A stretch of DNA of 7,518 nucleotides from positions 1-7,518 of the forward strand of contig DNNV01000360.1 in NCBI GenBank assembly GCA_003497505.1, given 5' to 3'. The notes below the pieces were generated by a model. The model did no database searches. It worked only from the letters and a program-made list of their open reading frames with translations, and had not been told where the DNA came from. Of the stretch, positions 7,144 to 7,518 are shown piece after piece (position 1 is the stretch's first letter; every line of letters begins with the position of its first letter). The stretch is from Clostridiales bacterium (GTDB taxonomy: Bacteria > Bacillota > Clostridia > Tissierellales > Sedimentibacteraceae). A program made the translations under genes and the position numbers.

Positions 7144-7172
7144 AGTATATCACAATTTTTCTGATTAATCAA
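7144..7172 (-). promoter_or_regulatory. Sigma-A type promoter of the rimP-nusA-infB operon
   Basis: The -35 box is TTGATT (7167-7172, 4 of 6 to TTGACA). A 17-bp spacer follows, then the -10 box TATACT (7144-7149, 5 of 6 to TATAAT). The TG at 7151-7152 makes an extended -10 (TGATATACT). Transcription would begin near 7136-7138 and give a leader of about 80 nt before rimP. AT-rich DNA lies upstream, at 7173-7200. It is the only well-formed promoter I see between the upstream gene and rimP. Confidence 0.75.
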
Positions 7173-7214
7173 ATAAAATTTTTAATTTTTATGCTGAGAT
7201 TAAATGTTTGCCGC

Positions 7215-7502
7215 CTATTGTATTGGTATGTATCCTACCACCTCATAGGTTTCACTATCACAAACAATAACTGCGAAATCATGGCCTGAGGTTTCACCTA
7301 TGGTTATAACCCAATCTGTTGAATCCACCATTTTTTCTTCTATTTTATGATCATCATTCCATACTGATTCCCACGTTTTATCATTTGCATTTTCAATCTT
7401 TACAACCTTGTAATCTATTTTTCCTTTTGAAGAAAAGGCTGAATTTTTAATAAATACAATGCTGTTTTCAATAGCCTTCTGCTGACCTTCAGGAAATGAC
7501 TC
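7215..7502 (-). CDS. Hypothetical protein, C-terminal 95 residues (5' end missing)
   Basis: An open frame of 95 codons ends at TAG (7217-7215) and runs back to the right edge of the genomic sequence. I do not recognise the family. Its end is rich in beta-strand-like segments: KIDYKVVKIENA, then STDWVITIGETSGHDFAVIVCDSETYEVVGYIPIQ spread over residues 61-95. Charged Asn/Asp/Lys-rich stretches lie between them. No transmembrane segment is visible in this part. A secreted or lipoprotein-type small beta-domain protein is one possibility, but the N-terminus that would show a signal peptide is absent. Codon use is AT-rich like its neighbours. The frame looks closed at 7503-7505 only because the adapter base completes a false TAA. 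The gene lies before the operon promoter and is probably not co-transcribed with rimP as its main unit. Confidence 0.75.
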   Translation of the reverse strand, partial: ESFPEGQQKAIENSIVFIKNSAFSSKGKIDYKVVKIENANDKTWESVWNDDHKIEEKMVDSTDWVITIGETSGHDFAVIVCDSETYEVVGYIPIQ

Positions 7503-7504
7503 TT

Positions 7505-7518
7505 AGATCGGAAGAGCG
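7505..7518. other. Illumina sequencing adapter remnant (not genomic)
   Basis: The last 14 bases, AGATCGGAAGAGCG, are identical to the start of the standard Illumina paired-end adapter read through at the 3' end of an insert. The G at the 14th base excludes the adapter version that continues AGAGCACACG. It sits exactly at the sequence edge, as untrimmed adapter at a contig end does. These bases should be removed and not used for gene calling. Confidence 0.95.

Overview
The window is a stretch of low-GC, gene-dense DNA with every recognisable gene on the minus strand. The gene order (rimP-nusA-rnpM-ylxQ-infB-rbfA-nrnA-truB-ribF), the AT-rich third codon positions and the strong purine-rich ribosome binding sites point to a low-GC Gram-positive (Firmicutes), most likely a member of the Clostridia in the broad sense. 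I cannot name a genus. Compared with the Bacillus subtilis order, ylxP is absent between infB and rbfA, and nrnA sits between rbfA and truB, an arrangement I associate with clostridial genomes.

Reading in the direction of transcription (from high to low coordinates): the right edge, 7505-7518, is not genomic. It is the start of the Illumina adapter, so the true sequence ends at about 7504. Next to it is the 3' end of an unrecognised gene (7215-7502). An intergenic/leader segment follows, with a good sigma-A type promoter (7144-7172) and a perfect 13-bp hairpin (7092-7121) inside the predicted 5' leader. Then comes the operon: rimP (7057-6593), nusA (6581-5520), rnpM/ylxR (5523-5254), ylxQ (5261-4968), infB (4954-2675), rbfA (2654-2262), nrnA (2269-1304), truB (1307-435) and the N-terminal part of ribF (419 to the left edge). 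Junctions are overlaps of 4 or 8 bases or gaps of at most 20 bases, so these genes are almost certainly one translationally coupled transcript. No terminator is seen inside it.

Functionally the cluster joins transcription elongation/termination (NusA), 30S maturation (RimP, RbfA), translation initiation (IF2), RNase P modulation and an L7Ae-type RNA-binding protein (RnpM, YlxQ), tRNA modification (TruB), degradation of very short RNAs and pAp (NrnA), and flavin cofactor synthesis (RibF). I found no mobile element, CRISPR array, tRNA, rRNA or defence system. This is a housekeeping region, and I see no previously undescribed system. The points worth a second look are the adapter at the edge and the gene end it masks, the hairpin in the operon leader, a tandem 12-bp repeat coding for poly-asparagine in IF2, an atypical segment in RibF, and several gene starts that automated calling would probably place too far upstream.
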